Of a DNA stretch of 64,000 bases, positions 25,419 through 32,763 are shown piece after piece. A program made the translations under genes and the position numbers. Source of the stretch: Bradyrhizobium septentrionale (GTDB lineage: Bacteria; Pseudomonadota; Alphaproteobacteria; Rhizobiales; Xanthobacteraceae); NCBI RefSeq assembly GCF_011516645.4, contig NZ_CP088285.1, positions 4,296,501 to 4,360,500 on the forward strand, read 5' to 3'. The notes under the pieces are model-generated. The model was given only the letters and a program-made list of their open reading frames with translations, did no database searches and was not told the DNA's origin. Positions within the stretch are counted from its first letter, which is position 1. The number at the start of each line of letters is the position of its first letter.

Positions 25419-26386
25419 CCAATCGCTCCGAGCTGCGGGAACGCGTCGGGCGCGGCGGCAAGTAGCGCGCGCGCCCTGGCGCTGTCGTCATCCATCTGGC
25501 GTATCAACGCTTCGATGGTGTCGAATTTCAGCTCTTCGCGAATGAAACCGATGAATGCGACATCAAGGACCGTGTCGTAGAGATCGCCCTTGAAGTCGAA
25601 CAGGAACACTTCGAGCAGTGGCGCGCCGTTGTCGAAGGTGGGGCGCCGCCCGAAGCTTGCGACACCGTCGAACCGTTGCGAGCCCTTGCCGACCCGCACC
25701 GCATAGATGCCGTGCTTCAGGCCGCAATGCTTGTCGAGCCGGATGTTGGCGGTGGGGTAGCCGAGGTCGCGGCCGCGCTTCTCGCCGTGGATCACCTTGC
25801 CGGTGACGAACCACGGTCCGCCCAGCATCGTGGTGGCGTCAATGACCTGGCCCTCGGCGAGCGCCATGCGGATCGCACTGGAGGAGACCGGGCGCTCCTC
25901 GATGTCGACATGGGCCTGCACATCGACTTCGATGCCGAGCCGCGGCGCTTCGCTGACCAGCAGGCTCGGCGAGCCGACCCGGCCCTTGCCGAAATGGAAG
26001 TCGTAGCCGACTGCGATCCCGCTGATGCCCAGCCGGTCGATCAGGTCATGATGAATGAAGTCCTGTGCCGAGGTCCCGGCGCGCGCCTTGTCGAAGGTCA
26101 TGACGACCGCGCCGGCAAGCCCCGTGGCCGCGAGCAGCCGCAGCTTGTTGGTCTCGTCCGTGAGGCGGAATTGCGGGGTGTTCGGGCTGAAGAAGGAGCG
26201 CGGATGCGGCTCGAAGGTCACGGCCAACGCGGGCACGCCATGCGCCTTGCCCATCGCGAGCGCCGCGCCGATGACGGCGCGGTGACCGAGATGGACGCCA
26301 TCGAAATTTCCCATCGCGACCACGGCGCCCTTCGGAATGGCGCTGGCGGGGGTGTTGTCGCGGATAACGGTAAAGCCGGTGCTCAT
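25415..26386 (-). CDS. ribF: Bifunctional riboflavin kinase / FAD synthetase
   Basis: The 323-residue protein makes FMN and FAD from riboflavin. The N-terminal nucleotidyl-transferase contains VVAMGNFDGVHLGHRAVIG and EPHPRSFFSPNTP. The C-terminal kinase has GKVIHGEKRGRDLGYPTANIRLDK and GIYAVRVG with LLEVFLFDFKGDLYDTVLDVAFIGFIREELKF. The acetyltransferase gene is translationally coupled. The FMN-sensing riboswitch in this window controls ribH at 51.6 kb, so flavin synthesis is split between loci. Confidence 0.96.
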   Translation of the reverse strand: MSTGFTVIRDNTPASAIPKGAVVAMGNFDGVHLGHRAVIGAALAMGKAHGVPALAVTFEPHPRSFFSPNTPQFRLTDETNKLRLLAATGLAGAVVMTFDKARAGTSAQDFIHHDLIDRLGISGIAVGYDFHFGKGRVGSPSLLVSEAPRLGIEVDVQAHVDIEERPVSSSAIRMALAEGQVIDATTMLGGPWFVTGKVIHGEKRGRDLGYPTANIRLDKHCGLKHGIYAVRVGKGSQRFDGVASFGRRPTFDNGAPLLEVFLFDFKGDLYDTVLDVAFIGFIREELKFDTIEALIRQMDDDSARARALLAAAPDAFPQLGAIG

Positions 26387-26509
26387 GTCAGGGATTCTTC
26401 AAGGATTCTTAAGCATGATTGTTGCGGGCCGGACCGTGACGCGGCGGCGGCGTGGAAGTCAAGCGTAGCGAAAATCGCGTCAAATCCGTAACAATCCGGA
26501 TTCAGCCGG

Positions 26510-26526
26510 TTAACGCGCTGTTTAAC
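26510..26526. promoter_or_regulatory. TTAA-N8-TTAAC element upstream of cheY (imperfect CtrA-like)
   Basis: GTTAACGCGCTGTTTAAC has two half-sites TTAA and TTAAC, spaced by 8 bp instead of the CtrA-consensus 7. It lies 74 bp before the cheY start and 123 bp before the ribF start, in their divergent promoter region. It could be a CtrA-type half-site pair or a simple inverted repeat. Confidence 0.3.
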
Positions 26527-26599
26527 GCCTGCTGTTAGTCGTTGGCGGAAAGCTGCGTTTGTGCAGAAGCCAGTAGCGTCAGTTGTTTTGGGGGGAAAG

Positions 26600-26995
26600 A
26601 TGGCGGTTGATTTGTCCATGCCGGTTCTGGTGGTTGACGACTACAGCACCATGATCCGCATCATCCGGAATCTTCTCAAGCAGCTTGGATTCGAGAATAT
26701 CGACGATGCCTCCGACGGCTCGGCGGCGCTGAACAAGATGCGCGGCAAGAAGTATGGCCTGGTGATTTCCGACTGGAACATGGAGCCGATGACCGGCTAC
26801 GACCTGCTCAAGGAAGTCCGCGCCGATCCCAACCTCGCGACCACGCCCTTCATCATGATCACGGCGGAATCCAAGACCGAGAACGTGATCGCGGCCAAGA
26901 AGGCCGGCGTGAACAACTACATCGTCAAGCCGTTCAACGCCGCCACGCTGAAGACCAAGATCGAGGCGGTCTTCCCGGACATGGCGACGGCGTAA
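26600..26995 (+). CDS. CheY-like single-domain response regulator
   Basis: The 131-residue receiver domain has acidic pair DD in VLVVDDYSTM, phosphoacceptor Asp in ISDWNMEPMTGYDLL, Thr in IMITAESKTEN and Lys in YIVKPFNAATLKTKIEAVF. The lysine and following residues are CheY-typical. No output domain is present, and no chemotaxis genes flank it, so it is an orphan CheY. It may bind the flagellar switch or act as a phosphate sink. GGGGGGAAAG precedes ATG 26600. Confidence 0.93.
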   Translation: MAVDLSMPVLVVDDYSTMIRIIRNLLKQLGFENIDDASDGSAALNKMRGKKYGLVISDWNMEPMTGYDLLKEVRADPNLATTPFIMITAESKTENVIAAKKAGVNNYIVKPFNAATLKTKIEAVFPDMATA

Positions 26996-27026
26996 GACGC
27001 CCCCTCACATCGACAGAAATTCTCAT

Positions 27027-27055
27027 CATGCCCGGGCTTGTCCCGGGCATCCACG
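27027..27055. repeat. Short palindrome TGCCCGGGCTTGTCCCGGGCA
   Basis: An inverted repeat GCCCGGG-CTTGT-CCCGGGC (27029-27049) is followed by ATCCACGTTTTT. A nearly identical copy lies at 37388-37412. It follows the cheY stop codon by about 30 bp and ends in a T-run, so it may be a terminator derived from a mobile REP-type element. Confidence 0.7.
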
Positions 27056-27194
27056 TTTTTGGGGACGTGGCTGGCCGGGGGAACCTTGCCAAGCCTCTCC
27101 GCGCGCCGTCGTGGCCGTCGAGCTCGCTATCAGCTTTCCAACAATCATATTGGCGGGCTAATGCTTAGCGGTAAGCTTCGCAAGGGGATCGCAA

Positions 27195-27461
27195 ATGCGG
27201 CTTGAATCCGTTGAGATATATTCTGATGCAACGAACGCCGCGATCATGCGGCATCCTGGACGGCGCTTCCCGGGCCTCCTCATCCAAGGCGATACTCTCA
27301 ATGGATTATGTCAGCGGATGGATGAAGTCTGCAACCTGATCGGTCGAGGGTCCGACGCTTATGAGGAAGCGAACGACGTTAGAAATCATCTTTGGGAGCT
27401 TCGAAATCACTATGCCGGTGTACTCACTACTCACGGCCTAGAGTTGCCATTTTCGAGCTAA
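27195..27461 (+). CDS. Small hypothetical protein, low GC (possible DUF6959-like orphan)
   Basis: The 88-residue protein reads MRLESVEIYSDATNAAIMRHPGRRFPGLLIQGDTLNGLCQRMDEVCNLIGRGSDAYEEANDVRNHLWELRNHYAGVL. AAGGGGA precedes ATG 27195. Composition is clearly lower in GC than neighbours. I have a weak association with the DUF6959 family, a small domain sometimes near toxin-immunity loci. No toxin gene is nearby, so this would be a solitary copy. Function unknown. Confidence 0.6.
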   Translation: MRLESVEIYSDATNAAIMRHPGRRFPGLLIQGDTLNGLCQRMDEVCNLIGRGSDAYEEANDVRNHLWELRNHYAGVLTTHGLELPFSS

Positions 27462-27788
27462 AATTTGAAACAGAGACACTACCGATGCCTGCGGCGAGGG
27501 ATTACACGATTTCGGAATATTAGAATATGCCCCTGAGTTGCCCGACGTGTCAAGTTACCTGGTCGAACGTCGGCCGCCGCCGGCTCCTTTGCATGGGGTT
27601 GTTTTCGATATTTTGGCGGCGGGCCCCTTCACCTCGCCCCGCTTGCGGGGAGAGGTCGGATCGCATCGCAAGATGCGATCCGGGTGAGGGGGTACAGGTC
27701 TAACCGCGTTCGTTACTCGCGGAAGCAGCCCCTCACCCCAACCCTCTCCCCGTGAAGGACGGGGAGAGGGAGCGCAGGGAGTTGGCCG
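27462..27788. repeat. Gene-free gap with palindromic repeat (CCTCGCCCCGCTTGCGGGGAGAGG / CTCTCCCCG type)
   Basis: From about 27618 to 27780 the gap carries CACCTCGCCCCGCTTGCGGGGAGAGGTCGG, then ATCGCATCGCAAGATGCGATCCGGGTGAGGGG. The closing arm is CCCTCACCCCAACCCTCTCCCCGTGAAGGACGGGGAGAGGG. These are nested hairpins, related to the elements at 9425 and 46889. The rest of the gap, 27462-27617, shows no gene or clear signal. It separates the orphan gene from the HAD phosphatase (convergent). Confidence 0.75.
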
Positions 27789-28640
27789 CTACCACTTCAG
27801 GTCGCGCATCAGCGCGCGCGGCGGATGGCCGAACAATTCCTTCACCGAGGCCTGATCGAGCTGCTCGATGCCCTCGAACTGATCGGAATGGATGCCGCGG
27901 GTGACGAACAGCAGATCGATGCCGAAGCCATGGGCGCCGGTGAGATCGGTGCGCACGGAATCGCCGATCGCGAGCACACGGCTGAGTTCGGTCGGACGCC
28001 CGCGGCGCTCGGTGGCCAGCGCCATGGCGCGTTCGTAGATCGGCCGGTGCGGCTTGCCGTAGAAGATCACCTCGCCGCCGAGTTCGCGATAGAGCTCGGC
28101 GACCGCGCCGGCGCAATAGATCAGCCGGTCGCCGCGTTCGACCACGATGTCCGGGTTGGCGCAGATCAGCGTGAGCTTGCGCTCGAGAGCCTTCAACAGG
28201 GTGTCGCGATAGTCTTCGGCGGACTCGGTCTCGTCGTCGAACAGGCCGGTGCAGATGATGTAGTCGGCCTGCTCCAGCGGCACCATGGTGGCGTCGAGGC
28301 CGCGATGGATCGAGCTGTCGCGCTCCGGGCCGATCCAGAAGATCTTCTGGCCGGGATGATCAGAAACAAAATGACGCGTCAGGTCGCCCGAGGAGACGAT
28401 CGCGTCATAGGTCTCGTCGGCGACGCCGAGCTTGCGCAGCTGCCGCTGCACGGAATCGGCCGGCCGCGGCGCGTTGGTGATCAGGATGACGGTGCCGCCC
28501 TGCTGGCGGAAGGTGTGCAGTGCCGCGCAGGCCTCGGGAAAGGATTCGAGCCCGTTGTGCACGACGCCCCAGATGTCCGACAGCACGACGTCGACGCCGT
28601 CGACGAGATCGCGCAGCCGCTCCACAAAACGCAGCGTCAT
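27789..28640 (-). CDS. HAD-superfamily hydrolase, class IIA (TIGR01459-like)
   Basis: The 283-residue phosphatase carries motif I LSDIWGVVHNG (the second Asp of DxD is replaced by Trp, as usual for this TIGR01459-like group). Motif II is ILITNAPRP, the Lys is in FYGKPHRPIYERA, and motif IV is AIGDSVRTDLTGAHGFGIDLLFVTRGIHSDQF. Class IIA caps sit between motifs II and III. Substrates are probably sugar- or nucleotide-phosphates; none is known here. It directly follows the EAL gene (15-bp gap), implying co-transcription. Confidence 0.9.
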   Translation of the reverse strand: MTLRFVERLRDLVDGVDVVLSDIWGVVHNGLESFPEACAALHTFRQQGGTVILITNAPRPADSVQRQLRKLGVADETYDAIVSSGDLTRHFVSDHPGQKIFWIGPERDSSIHRGLDATMVPLEQADYIICTGLFDDETESAEDYRDTLLKALERKLTLICANPDIVVERGDRLIYCAGAVAELYRELGGEVIFYGKPHRPIYERAMALATERRGRPTELSRVLAIGDSVRTDLTGAHGFGIDLLFVTRGIHSDQFEGIEQLDQASVKELFGHPPRALMRDLKW

Positions 28641-28655
28641 GATGCGAACCGTTGG

Positions 28656-30068
28656 TTAGTTCGGACCGAGGGCGCGGCGCGCCAGCGCAGCGCTGCCGGT
28701 TGTGCGCGGTGGCGCTGCGGGGCTGGAGACGGGTGCGGAAGTGCTGGCGCCATTGAGGTCCTGGGGCTTGGTCTGTGCAGACTCGGCGGTAGCAGATGCC
28801 CCTTCCGGCCGCAACGGCCGCGGCGGGGCGAACAGGAAGCCCTGGCCGAACCGGACATCGAAGTCGAGCAGATCGACCACCGAGCGCTCGCCCTCGATCC
28901 GTTCAGCGATCAGGTCGATGCCGTAGCGGCCGAGCAGGTCGGACAGATCGGAGGGATGGATATCGGTGGTCGCGTTCTGCCTGGCGTCGAGCAGCAGCGC
29001 CGCCGGCACCTTGATGAAGCGGACGCCGCGATCGGCGAGTTCGCGCGGCTCGAGGCGGAGGTCGGTGACATGGTCGATCGAGAAGCGGTAGCCGCGCTGC
29101 GCCAGCGCCGCGAGGTTCTCGCTTTCGACCGGGCCGAGATTGCGGAAGGTCGCCTGCTTGAACTCGAGCACGAAGGACGGCGCCAGCGCGCGGTTGGCTT
29201 CGAGGAAATCGAGGCATTGGGTGAAATGCGCCGGGTTGGACAATGTCGCCGACGCCACGTTGCAGAACACGCCGACATCCTTGCTGCGGATCATCAGGCG
29301 GCGCAGCACCTGGACGCAGCGAAGCATCACCATGTGGTCGATACGGCCGATCAGGCCGCCGGCCTCGGCGGCCTCGATGAAATCGTCGGCGGCAAGGACC
29401 TGGTCGCGCTCGTCGCGCAGCCGCGTCACGGCCTCGTAATAGCGCACCTTGCGCTGCGGCAGCGTCACCATCGGCTGCAGGTAGATGTCGAGGCGGTTCT
29501 CATCGAGGGCGTGCCTGATCGCGCCGATGAGTTGGGTCTGGCTGCGTGAGATCGCTGACGGAGGGGCAGGTGGCGGCGGGGGCGCAAACACGACGGTCGG
29601 TGCCGGCGGGACCGGTTGCAGCAGATCGTCTCGCAATGAGGCGACCGGCTGCGCCGCGGGAGCTGCCGCCAGCAGATCCTCATGATGGGCGACGGACGCC
29701 GCAAGCTGCTTCACAAGTCCGCCAAGCTCGCTGATCTCGCCGGCCATGCCCTGGATCCGGTCGGCGCCGGTGGAGTTGGCCGAAGCGACGCGGCCTTCGA
29801 CCGCGGCCAGCCGGCGGCCGAATTCGGCGACCTGGCGGGCGAGGTCGGCGGTGCCGCGCGACAGATCCGCGATCTGGCCGCCGACATCGCTGCGGTCGCG
29901 CAGCCGCATCGAGACGGCGTTGTAGAGGATCAGGCAGGTGAGGGCGGCGAGCGCCACGATCGCCGATTCCGATCCGCTGATGCCCGCCACCGAGTACAGC
30001 ACGAAGCCCAGCGAGGCTGCGAGGAGCACCATGCAGATGGCGATGAAGATCGTCGAAATGCGAATCAT
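28656..30068 (-). CDS. Membrane-anchored protein with degenerate EAL domain (TipF-like architecture)
   Basis: The 470-residue product has two N-terminal transmembrane helices (FIAICMVLLAASLGFVLYSVAG; ESAIVALAALTCLILYNAV) and a heptad-rich segment (about 60-140). A Pro-rich linker leads to an EAL domain (about 175-425), then an Ala/Pro-rich tail. Active-site residues read EAV (YYEAVTRLRD), CNVAS, LEFKQ, IDHVTD (instead of DDFGTG), KVPAA, ERIEGE and FGQGFLF. The metal-binding Asp-Asp is thus changed to Asp-His. It probably binds or senses c-di-GMP rather than cleaving it. Caulobacter TipF has a similar layout. The gene lies 15 bp upstream of the HAD gene. Confidence 0.85.
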   Translation of the reverse strand: MIRISTIFIAICMVLLAASLGFVLYSVAGISGSESAIVALAALTCLILYNAVSMRLRDRSDVGGQIADLSRGTADLARQVAEFGRRLAAVEGRVASANSTGADRIQGMAGEISELGGLVKQLAASVAHHEDLLAAAPAAQPVASLRDDLLQPVPPAPTVVFAPPPPPAPPSAISRSQTQLIGAIRHALDENRLDIYLQPMVTLPQRKVRYYEAVTRLRDERDQVLAADDFIEAAEAGGLIGRIDHMVMLRCVQVLRRLMIRSKDVGVFCNVASATLSNPAHFTQCLDFLEANRALAPSFVLEFKQATFRNLGPVESENLAALAQRGYRFSIDHVTDLRLEPRELADRGVRFIKVPAALLLDARQNATTDIHPSDLSDLLGRYGIDLIAERIEGERSVVDLLDFDVRFGQGFLFAPPRPLRPEGASATAESAQTKPQDLNGASTSAPVSSPAAPPRTTGSAALARRALGPN

Positions 30069-30247
30069 GTCGCGCGCCCGCGCCCTCTCTCCGAATGTCC
30101 CCGGACCGCAACCTTAGCACCATTGTTGATTCGACGAGCCTGCGATCTTCGGAACCGGCTGGAACTGCACACGATTTTCGCTTCGCCCAGATCGGGCTCG
30201 GCAAGCCGGGCTCCGCAATAATCCGGACCCGGCCGCGGCCGCGCCGG

Positions 30248-31219
30248 TCAGAGGTCCGCGGCGGCGATCCAGAATACCTCGCCCTCGGAGTCCTCGGTGT
30301 CGAGCCAGAGCAGCGGCAGGTTCGGATAGGCAGCCTCGAGATTGTCGCGGCCGCGGCCGATCTCGCAGAGCAGCCCGCCCTGCGGGGTCAGATGTTGCCT
30401 GGCCTCGTCGAGCAGGCGGCGGACGATATCGAGCCCGTCAGTGCCGCCGTCGAACGCGATCTTCGGCTCGGCGCGGCACTCGCGCGGCAGCGCCGCCATG
30501 CCGCTAGCGTCGACATAGGGCGGGTTCGAGATGATGAGATCGTAGCGCCGGACGCCGAGCGGCTTGAACAGGTCGCCGCGATGGAGCGTCAGGCGATCGT
30601 CGAGGCCGTGGTCGGCGACGTTGCGCGCGGCGACTTCCAGCGCATCCTTCGAAATATCCACCGCGTCGACCGCGGCGTTGGCGAAATGCCTGGCGGCCAA
30701 GATCGCAAGACAGCCGGAGCCGGTGCAGAGGTCGAGCACGCTCTCGACGTCCTCTGGGTCGCCGATCAATGAGGTGCCGTCCTCATCGCCGCCGAAATGC
30801 GAGTCCAGCAATTCACCGATGAAGGAGCGCGGCACGATGGTGCGCTCGTCGACATAGAATGGCAGGCCGCGCATATAGACCTTGTTGACGAGATAGGCGG
30901 CCGGCTTTCGCGTCGCGATCCGGCGCTCGATCAAGTCAAGGATCTGCCTGCCTTCGGCAACGGTGACGCGCGCGTTGGCAAAGCTCTCGAACTGGTCGGG
31001 GTGCAGGTGCAGCGTCTCGCAGATCAGGAATGCGGCCTCGGCCACCGGATCGGTGGTGCCGTGCGCGAACACGAGCTTGGCGGCGTTGAAGCGGCTGACC
31101 GCGTAGCGCAGCAAATCGAACAGGGTGTGAAGCTCGCCGGCGCCGACCTTGGGTGCTTTCTTGGGCGCTTTCGGCGCGGCGGGGCTGCGCCTGGCCGGCA
31201 CTTTGCTGCGCTTGGCCAT
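30248..31219 (-). CDS. prmB: 50S ribosomal protein L3 N(5)-glutamine methyltransferase
   Basis: The 323-residue SAM enzyme methylates a Gln of L3. It has a basic N-terminal extension (KRSKVPARRSPAAPKAPKKAPK), then the HemK-family domain. Motifs are VLDLCTGSGCLAILAARHFA and the catalytic DLIISNPPYVDASGMAALP. VPRSFIGELLDSHF and AYLVNKVYMRGLPFYVDERTIVPR are PrmB-type. The PrmC alternative is less likely because of the VNKVYMRGLPFYVDER substrate region. Its ATG overlaps the moaE stop by 1 bp (TGATG). Confidence 0.93.
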   Translation of the reverse strand: MAKRSKVPARRSPAAPKAPKKAPKVGAGELHTLFDLLRYAVSRFNAAKLVFAHGTTDPVAEAAFLICETLHLHPDQFESFANARVTVAEGRQILDLIERRIATRKPAAYLVNKVYMRGLPFYVDERTIVPRSFIGELLDSHFGGDEDGTSLIGDPEDVESVLDLCTGSGCLAILAARHFANAAVDAVDISKDALEVAARNVADHGLDDRLTLHRGDLFKPLGVRRYDLIISNPPYVDASGMAALPRECRAEPKIAFDGGTDGLDIVRRLLDEARQHLTPQGGLLCEIGRGRDNLEAAYPNLPLLWLDTEDSEGEVFWIAAADL

Positions 31220-31686
31220 CAGGATTTGGTCCAGCGCGCGGCGGCCGCGTCGTCATGGTCGCGCGCCTCGATCCAGCCGGTGCCGCGCGCGCTTTCCTCG
31301 CGCTTCCAGAACGGTGCGTTGGTCTTGAGATAGTCCATCAGGAACTCGGCTGCCTCGAACGCGGCTTGCCGGTGCGCCGAGGCGGTCACGACCAGCACGA
31401 TGTTCTCGCCCGGCGCGATGCGGCCGAAGCGATGGATGACGGTGAGGCCCTGCAACGGCCAGCGCGACAGCGCCTCGTCGGCATGACGCGCAATCTCGGC
31501 TTCCGCCATTTCAGGGTAGTGTTCGAGTGTCAGCGCCGCGATCGGCTCGCCCTGTTCGCTGCCGCGGCAGATGCCGCTGAAGCTAACGACCGCGCCGACA
31601 TCGGTACGGCCCTTGCTCAAGCCGGCGATCTCCTGCGCGACGTCGAAGTCGGCTTCCTGGATACGGATGGTGGCAGCGACAGCCAT
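31219..31686 (-). CDS. moaE: Molybdopterin synthase catalytic (large) subunit
   Basis: The 155-residue MoaE inserts dithiolene sulfur into precursor Z, together with MoaD. Motifs are GAVVSFSGICRGSEQGEPIAALTLEHYPEMAEAEI, HRFGRIAPGENIVLVVTASAHRQAAFEAAEFLMDYLKTNAPFWKRE, with the conserved Lys (K in TNAPFWKRE). The partner gene moaD precedes it by an 8-bp gap. The pair supplies pterin for molybdoenzymes, including CO dehydrogenase in this window. Confidence 0.95.
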   Translation of the reverse strand: MAVAATIRIQEADFDVAQEIAGLSKGRTDVGAVVSFSGICRGSEQGEPIAALTLEHYPEMAEAEIARHADEALSRWPLQGLTVIHRFGRIAPGENIVLVVTASAHRQAAFEAAEFLMDYLKTNAPFWKREESARGTGWIEARDHDDAAAARWTKS

Positions 31687-31694
31687 GATAAGAT

Positions 31695-31946
31695 TTAGCC
31701 GCCGGTCATCGGCGGGAAGAACGCGATCTCGCGGGCGCCGGAGATCGCCGCATCCGATTTGACATGGGCGTGGTCGATCGCGGCGCGGATCACCGCGGGC
31801 TTCTCGAAGGCATAGGCATAGGTGTCGTCGCGCGCGGCAAGCCAGCCGATCAGGTCGCCGACGGTGCGCACGTCGGCCGGCGGCTCGATGATCTCTTCGG
31901 CCTTGCCGACGCGTTCACGGACCCAGGCGAAATATTTCAGCTTCAT
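31695..31946 (-). CDS. moaD: Molybdopterin synthase sulfur carrier (small) subunit
   Basis: The 83-residue ubiquitin-like protein starts MKLKYFAWVRERVGKAEEIIEPP and ends IAFFPPMTGG. The C-terminal Gly-Gly carries the thiocarboxylate. Its length and the ending PPMTGG are typical of MoaD. The start overlaps the pgsA stop by 4 bp. Its position between pgsA and moaE follows the uvrC-pgsA-moaD-moaE order common in Rhizobiales. Confidence 0.95.
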   Translation of the reverse strand: MKLKYFAWVRERVGKAEEIIEPPADVRTVGDLIGWLAARDDTYAYAFEKPAVIRAAIDHAHVKSDAAISGAREIAFFPPMTGG

Positions 31947-32557
31947 CCCTCATCCTCCTTGATGAGGTGATGGATGCCGGCGCGGAAGTAATCCCAGCCG
32001 GTGTAGATGGTGAAGATCGCCGACATCCAGAGCAACACGATGCCGATCAGGGTGGTCGCTGGAACGACCTGCTCGCCCGCTTCGCCGGCGATCAGGAAAC
32101 CGATCGCCACCAGCTGGATCGTCGTCTTCCATTTCGCAAGCTTGGTGACGGGAACGCTGACCCGCAGTCCTGCGAGATATTCGCGCAGGCCCGAGACCAG
32201 GATCTCGCGGCACAGGATCACGATCGCCGCCCACAGCGTCCAGCCATGGATCGAGTTGTCGGCGGCCAGCATCAACAGGCTGGAGGCGACCAGAAGCTTG
32301 TCGGCGATCGGATCGAGCATCCGGCCGAATGCGGACTGCTGGTCCCACATCCGGGCGTAGTAACCGTCGAGATAATCGGTGATCCCCGCCGCGATGAATA
32401 CCGCCAGCGCCACCCAGCGCAGCCACAGCGGGCCGTCCAGGATCGATTGCCAGTAGACGCAGCCGATCACCACCGGGATGGCGGCGATCCGGGCGTAGGT
32501 CAGGATATTCGGGAGGGACAAGGTCTTGGGCTGTCCCCGGGTCGTGGCGATGTTCAT
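31943..32557 (-). CDS. pgsA: CDP-diacylglycerol--glycerol-3-phosphate 3-phosphatidyltransferase
   Basis: The 204-residue inner-membrane enzyme makes phosphatidylglycerol phosphate. The CDP-alcohol phosphotransferase signature is ITDYLDGYYARMWDQQSAFGRMLDPIADK (D-G-x2-A-R-x8-G-x3-D-x3-D), with about five transmembrane helices. I pick ATG 32557. A TTG at 32569 would add four residues. Gene order is uvrC, pgsA, moaD, moaE, prmB on the minus strand. Confidence 0.94.
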   Translation of the reverse strand: MNIATTRGQPKTLSLPNILTYARIAAIPVVIGCVYWQSILDGPLWLRWVALAVFIAAGITDYLDGYYARMWDQQSAFGRMLDPIADKLLVASSLLMLAADNSIHGWTLWAAIVILCREILVSGLREYLAGLRVSVPVTKLAKWKTTIQLVAIGFLIAGEAGEQVVPATTLIGIVLLWMSAIFTIYTGWDYFRAGIHHLIKEDEG

Positions 32558-32658
32558 CCGTTCTACCAATACCGCTGAAGCAAGAAGGTCAACCGTGCGC
32601 AGGCCAAAGCGCGGTGAGATTACGCCGAATCCTCATGGCACTTTAGCTCCTTGTTTAT

Positions 32659-32717
32659 GCATGATCTCCGCGCAAACGCCTCGCGTTTGTCGCGAGGGAA
32701 CATTGCCCGCATCATGC
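32659..32717. repeat. Dispersed palindrome GCATGATCTCCGCG...GCATCATGC
   Basis: GCATGATCTCCGCGCAAACG is followed by a CGCGTTTGTCGCGAGGGAAC segment and GCCCGCATCATGC. The outer arms are imperfect reverse complements, and an inner hairpin CAAACGCCTCGCGTTTG is perfect at its ends. It lies between pgsA and uvrC and resembles the 15296 palindrome by its ends. Confidence 0.6.
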
Positions 32718-32763
32718 CCTAGTTGCCCCGTCGCAGGCGACGCCCTGATGACTCGTCTTTCGT

